NCBI GenBank assembly: GCA_022842785.1
Contig: JALHOW010000006.1
Coordinates: 62,001 to 126,000 of the forward strand
Reading direction: 5' to 3'
Length of the DNA stretch: 64,000 nucleotides
DNA from: Hyphomicrobiaceae bacterium
GTDB taxonomy: Bacteria; Pseudomonadota; Alphaproteobacteria; Rhizobiales; Hyphomicrobiaceae
Part shown: positions 61,726 to 64,000 of the stretch, piece by piece
How the letters are laid out: the number at the start of each line of letters is the position of its first letter
How positions within the stretch are numbered: the first letter of the stretch is position 1
Program-made: the position numbers and the translations under genes
Notes under the pieces: generated by a model
Databases searched by the model: none
Told to the model about the DNA's origin: nothing
The model's input: the letters and a program-made list of their open reading frames with translations, nothing else

Positions 61726-63012
61726 TCAGCGCTCGTTGAAAGGCGCCCATTTCGGCGTGGGCGCGAACCCGAGCACGGGGGCCGAGGGCTGCACGGTCGA
61801 AACCCAGGCCGATGTCGCCTTCGGCTGTTCCGGCTGCTTGACCTGCTGCGTCACGGGAGGCTTTGCGGGCGCCGCGGGGCTCGCGGGCCGCTTCGTCCGC
61901 TCCACTTTGACAGCCTGACGCGATACGGGTTCGGGCTCGATCACCGGCCTGTGCGCGGTATCTGCCGCGGCGGGCTCGAAGAGCGCAGCCGGTGCGATCT
62001 GCGCGGGGGCGCTCGAAGTCCGCACGACGTGGATCTGGAACGCACTCGCCGCAAGCTCGCGGCTGTTCGCGGCAAGCACACGCACTGAAAGCTCGAGGCG
62101 ATCCGGCGTTGTCGGCGGAAGTGACAGCACGGCGTGGCCGACGTCGTCGATGCCGACCGTCCACGTGTCAGGAGCGATCTTCATGCCGTGGGACACGCGG
62201 GCGTCCGTGGGCAGGCCGTCGATGATGACGGCGCTGCCGGACCACGAGGGGCCGCCGCCCGAGACGAGCATGGGCAGGCTGAGGCGCTGGAGGTCGCTCT
62301 CGGCAACTGTCAGTCTCGTCGTCGGGCTTGTCGTTGTGCTTGGGCCCGTGGGCGTGCGGCTTTCCCGGGTAATCGGCGAGGTTTCGGGCGCGTCGTCTAG
62401 CGCCGGGAGGGCAGCAGGCGGCGCGGGTGCCGCGGCTTCACTTTGGGCACTCATCGGTGCTCCAAATCGCGCCTGACCAAGCCCGCGCGCCGCGAATTGC
62501 TCTGTGCGGACCGCCACCTCGACTGCGGGGAGCGCCGACAACGTTGCTGCGGGCACCGGTTCCTGTGTCGTGAGATGCCAGACCGAGGGGATGATGGCGG
62601 TCGCGGAGAGCAGCAACAGGCTGCATCCACCGATGACCGCGTGACGGCGCAAGGTCCTGGGGCGCGCCATCACCGGCAGATCCGCGTCTTCGTCGGCCGG
62701 GTGGCGCTGAGGTACACCGAGGGCGGCAGCGCGGACGGGTGGTGCAAGTCCGATGGGGCGGCCAAGACGTGTCGGCAGGCCCATTGGATCGCGCGCCGGG
62801 TGAGAGAGCCGCACAGATGCGTCGCCGCTCAGGCGATTGAGCTGCTCCTCCAGAATTCGAAGCTGCTCGCTCAGCGAGCGTGGCAGATCGCTGCCGAGCT
62901 TCTGGTCATGGGACGCCAAATTCGTACTCCACAGACACGCAAGGGCGGCGCCGGCAAACGCAGCTGCGCCTCGTGCCCTTACAAGCGCAATGAGCACAAC
63001 ACCGCTCGACAA
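61726..63012 (-). CDS. Hypothetical envelope protein
   Basis: An approximately 428-residue protein that I do not recognise. Hydrophobic segments lie near residues 3-30 (VVLIALVRARGAAAFAGAALACLW) and 124-145 (AVIGGCSLLLLSATAIIPSVW). A heptad-like SEQLRILEEQLNRL follows the first. The middle is Pro/Ala/Thr-rich. A more ordered region, RVSHGMKIAPDTWTVGIDDVGHAVLSLPPTTPDRLELSVRVLAA, resembles a beta-sandwich. The C-terminus is Pro/Lys-rich. No ATG exists upstream of the first membrane segment; TTG 63012 or GTG 62997 may be the start, or a later ATG if that segment is not used. Confidence 0.6.
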   Translation of the reverse strand: MSSGVVLIALVRARGAAAFAGAALACLWSTNLASHDQKLGSDLPRSLSEQLRILEEQLNRLSGDASVRLSHPARDPMGLPTRLGRPIGLAPPVRAAALGVPQRHPADEDADLPVMARPRTLRRHAVIGGCSLLLLSATAIIPSVWHLTTQEPVPAATLSALPAVEVAVRTEQFAARGLGQARFGAPMSAQSEAAAPAPPAALPALDDAPETSPITRESRTPTGPSTTTSPTTRLTVAESDLQRLSLPMLVSGGGPSWSGSAVIIDGLPTDARVSHGMKIAPDTWTVGIDDVGHAVLSLPPTTPDRLELSVRVLAANSRELAASAFQIHVVRTSSAPAQIAPAALFEPAAADTAHRPVIEPEPVSRQAVKVERTKRPASPAAPAKPPVTQQVKQPEQPKATSAWVSTVQPSAPVLGFAPTPKWAPFNER

Positions 63013-63123
63013 TAGAGGACCGGGCAGGGCGAATCGAATCGCGCCGCGTGCTGAACCTTAAGTATCTGTGGATAAATTTGGCTTGCCACACCGTGTCTTG
63101 CAGGTGCCGTAATTATTGCGCGC

Positions 63124-63603
63124 CTACTTCTCCGGGATGGTGATCGGCACACCAGCTTCGTATTTGGCGCGTCTCAAAACGAGCGTCGTCTTGACGCTGG
63201 CCACGTTCGGAAGCGCGGTGAGCTTGCCGAGCACGAACTCCTGGAAGCCCGGAAGATCGGGCGCGACACAGCGCAACATGTAGTCCATGTCGCCCGAGAG
63301 CATGTACGCCTCGCGCACGAGCGGCCACATGAGGATCTGCTTCTCGAACTCGCGCAGGTCGGCTTCGCCCTGGGCATGAAGGCGCACGGAGGCGAATGCC
63401 GTGACTTCGAAGCCGGTCGACGCTTCGTCGAGTTCGGCATGATAGCCGCGAACGAGGCCGGCCTCCTCGAGGGCCCTGACGCGCCTGAGGCACGGGGGCG
63501 GCGACAGGCCAACACGCGCCGCCAGCGCCACATTGGTGATGCGGCCGTCCGCCTGCAGTTCCTTGAGGATGCGCCAGTCCGTGGCGTCGAGTTCAGCGCG
63601 CAT
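63124..63603 (-). CDS. Lrp/AsnC-family transcriptional regulator
   Basis: Feast/famine regulator of 159 aa. Winged helix at 5-60 (DATDWRILKELQADGRITNVALAARVGLSPPPCLRRVRALEEAGLV) and a C-terminal RAM ligand domain with MLSGDMDYMLRCVAPDL and VASVKTTLVLRRAKYE. Such proteins respond to amino acids and form octamers. In this window it is the only global-type regulator of amino-acid metabolism. The stop is 112 bases from the hypothetical gene start; that gap contains one DnaA-box-like sequence at 63067-63075. Confidence 0.92.
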   Translation of the reverse strand: MRAELDATDWRILKELQADGRITNVALAARVGLSPPPCLRRVRALEEAGLVRGYHAELDEASTGFEVTAFASVRLHAQGEADLREFEKQILMWPLVREAYMLSGDMDYMLRCVAPDLPGFQEFVLGKLTALPNVASVKTTLVLRRAKYEAGVPITIPEK

Positions 63604-63753
63604 GCTATGAGGGCTGCCACTGCCGTGAGGTTGAGGAATCGTGCGGAAATCTATTCCGCTGGCCCGCCCTCAAGCAAGAATATTGCGTCGAACAGGCGCC
63701 GCGAGACGCATCGTGGCGCGAATTGGAGCGGATCAGCGTTGTCGTCCAAGGAA

Positions 63754-64000
63754 ATGCTGCTGGCGGCCGTGCGCGGCCGGACAGGCTGGATCATCAGCGA
63801 CGGCAAGGCCGGTCATGAGGGCCAGTGCCGCGGCGTGTTCGAGGCCATGGGGCTCGCCTATGAGGTAAAGCGCATACAGCCGGGACGTCTCCAGCAGGCG
63901 CTGGCGCCCTACGTGCCGGTGGCGCGGTCCGAGCGGTTCGGACAGCCGGGATCGACCTTCGCGCCGCCATGGCCGGACTTCGCCATTGCCGCCGGCCGCC
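63754..64000 (+). CDS. ELM1-family protein, N-terminal part (cut by window edge)
   Basis: The first 82 codons of a mitochondrial-fission-ELM1-like bacterial protein (DUF1022; a GT-B-like fold of unknown activity). The family start GWIISDGKAGHEGQCRGVFEAMGLAYEVKRIQPG is clear. The frame begins at ATG 63754 (AAGGA three bases upstream) or at TTG 63739 (GGAG ten bases upstream), and runs off the right edge. Common in alphaproteobacteria. Confidence 0.75.
   Translation, partial: MLLAAVRGRTGWIISDGKAGHEGQCRGVFEAMGLAYEVKRIQPGRLQQALAPYVPVARSERFGQPGSTFAPPWPDFAIAAGR

Noticed and set aside
63067-63075. Replication origin near dnaX
   Set aside because: Only one DnaA box is visible, with no cluster, no extended AT-rich unwinding region and no dnaA or parAB nearby.

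Overview
The window is GC-rich, densely coded bacterial chromosome. Its gene content points to a soil or water alphaproteobacterium of the order Hyphomicrobiales (Rhizobiales): five complete ABC importers, Tat-dependent binding proteins, a dnaX-ybaB pair whose DnaX lacks most zinc-module cysteines, an ELM1-family gene, and rhizobial-looking palindromic intergenic repeats. The species cannot be named from the sequence. I saw no phage, insertion sequence, CRISPR array, tRNA or rRNA.

Layout. 1-992: the 5' part of an aldo/keto reductase, cut by the window edge. 1283-6406: an iron/polyamine-type ABC importer (ATPase, two tandem paralogous binding proteins, fused double permease). 6437-11871 (minus): a dipeptide-type importer with its genes joined by stop/start overlaps, behind a sigma-54 promoter. 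12187-14783: a divergent MerR regulator and Zn/Cd/Pb-exporting P-type ATPase sharing a classic dyad promoter. 14973-18815: a TetR regulator, an unusual alpha/beta-hydrolase::glycosyltransferase fusion and a methyltransferase. 18864-23443: an IclR regulator divergent from a ribose-type sugar importer. 23666-29448: a periplasmic, membrane-bound formate dehydrogenase (FdoGHI type) whose alpha subunit is a selenoprotein read through an in-frame UGA with a bacterial SECIS hairpin, followed by fdhE. 29489-38073 (minus): uracil phosphoribosyltransferase, an MFS exporter, then an operon joining a dipeptide-type importer to an N-carbamoyl-D-amino-acid hydrolase. 38281-38913: nicotinamidase. 39236-49067: a sigma-54-driven operon joining another dipeptide-type importer to AtzG, AtzE and AtzH homologues and a GntR regulator, with a convergent allophanate hydrolase (AtzF). 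49316-53585: two SDRs, a second aldo/keto reductase, a FAD amine oxidase-like protein and an OsmC protein. 53711-58536: a small hypothetical protein, a nucleoside deoxyribosyltransferase, a Nudix hydrolase, a PiT phosphate transporter and a membrane protein. 58683-64000: the SRP RNA gene, dnaX, ybaB, a GNAT, an envelope hypothetical protein, an Lrp regulator and the start of an ELM1 gene.

Common theme. Much of the window serves scavenging of organic nitrogen and carbon. Two of the three dipeptide-type importers have textbook -24/-12 promoters, and two are co-transcribed with amidohydrolases that release ammonia and CO2 (D-carbamoylase; the AtzEG-AtzH-AtzF set). The least familiar block is the TetR / hydrolase-glycosyltransferase / methyltransferase cluster at 14919-18815, which looks like a small self-regulated glycoside- or lipid-modifying pathway of unknown product.
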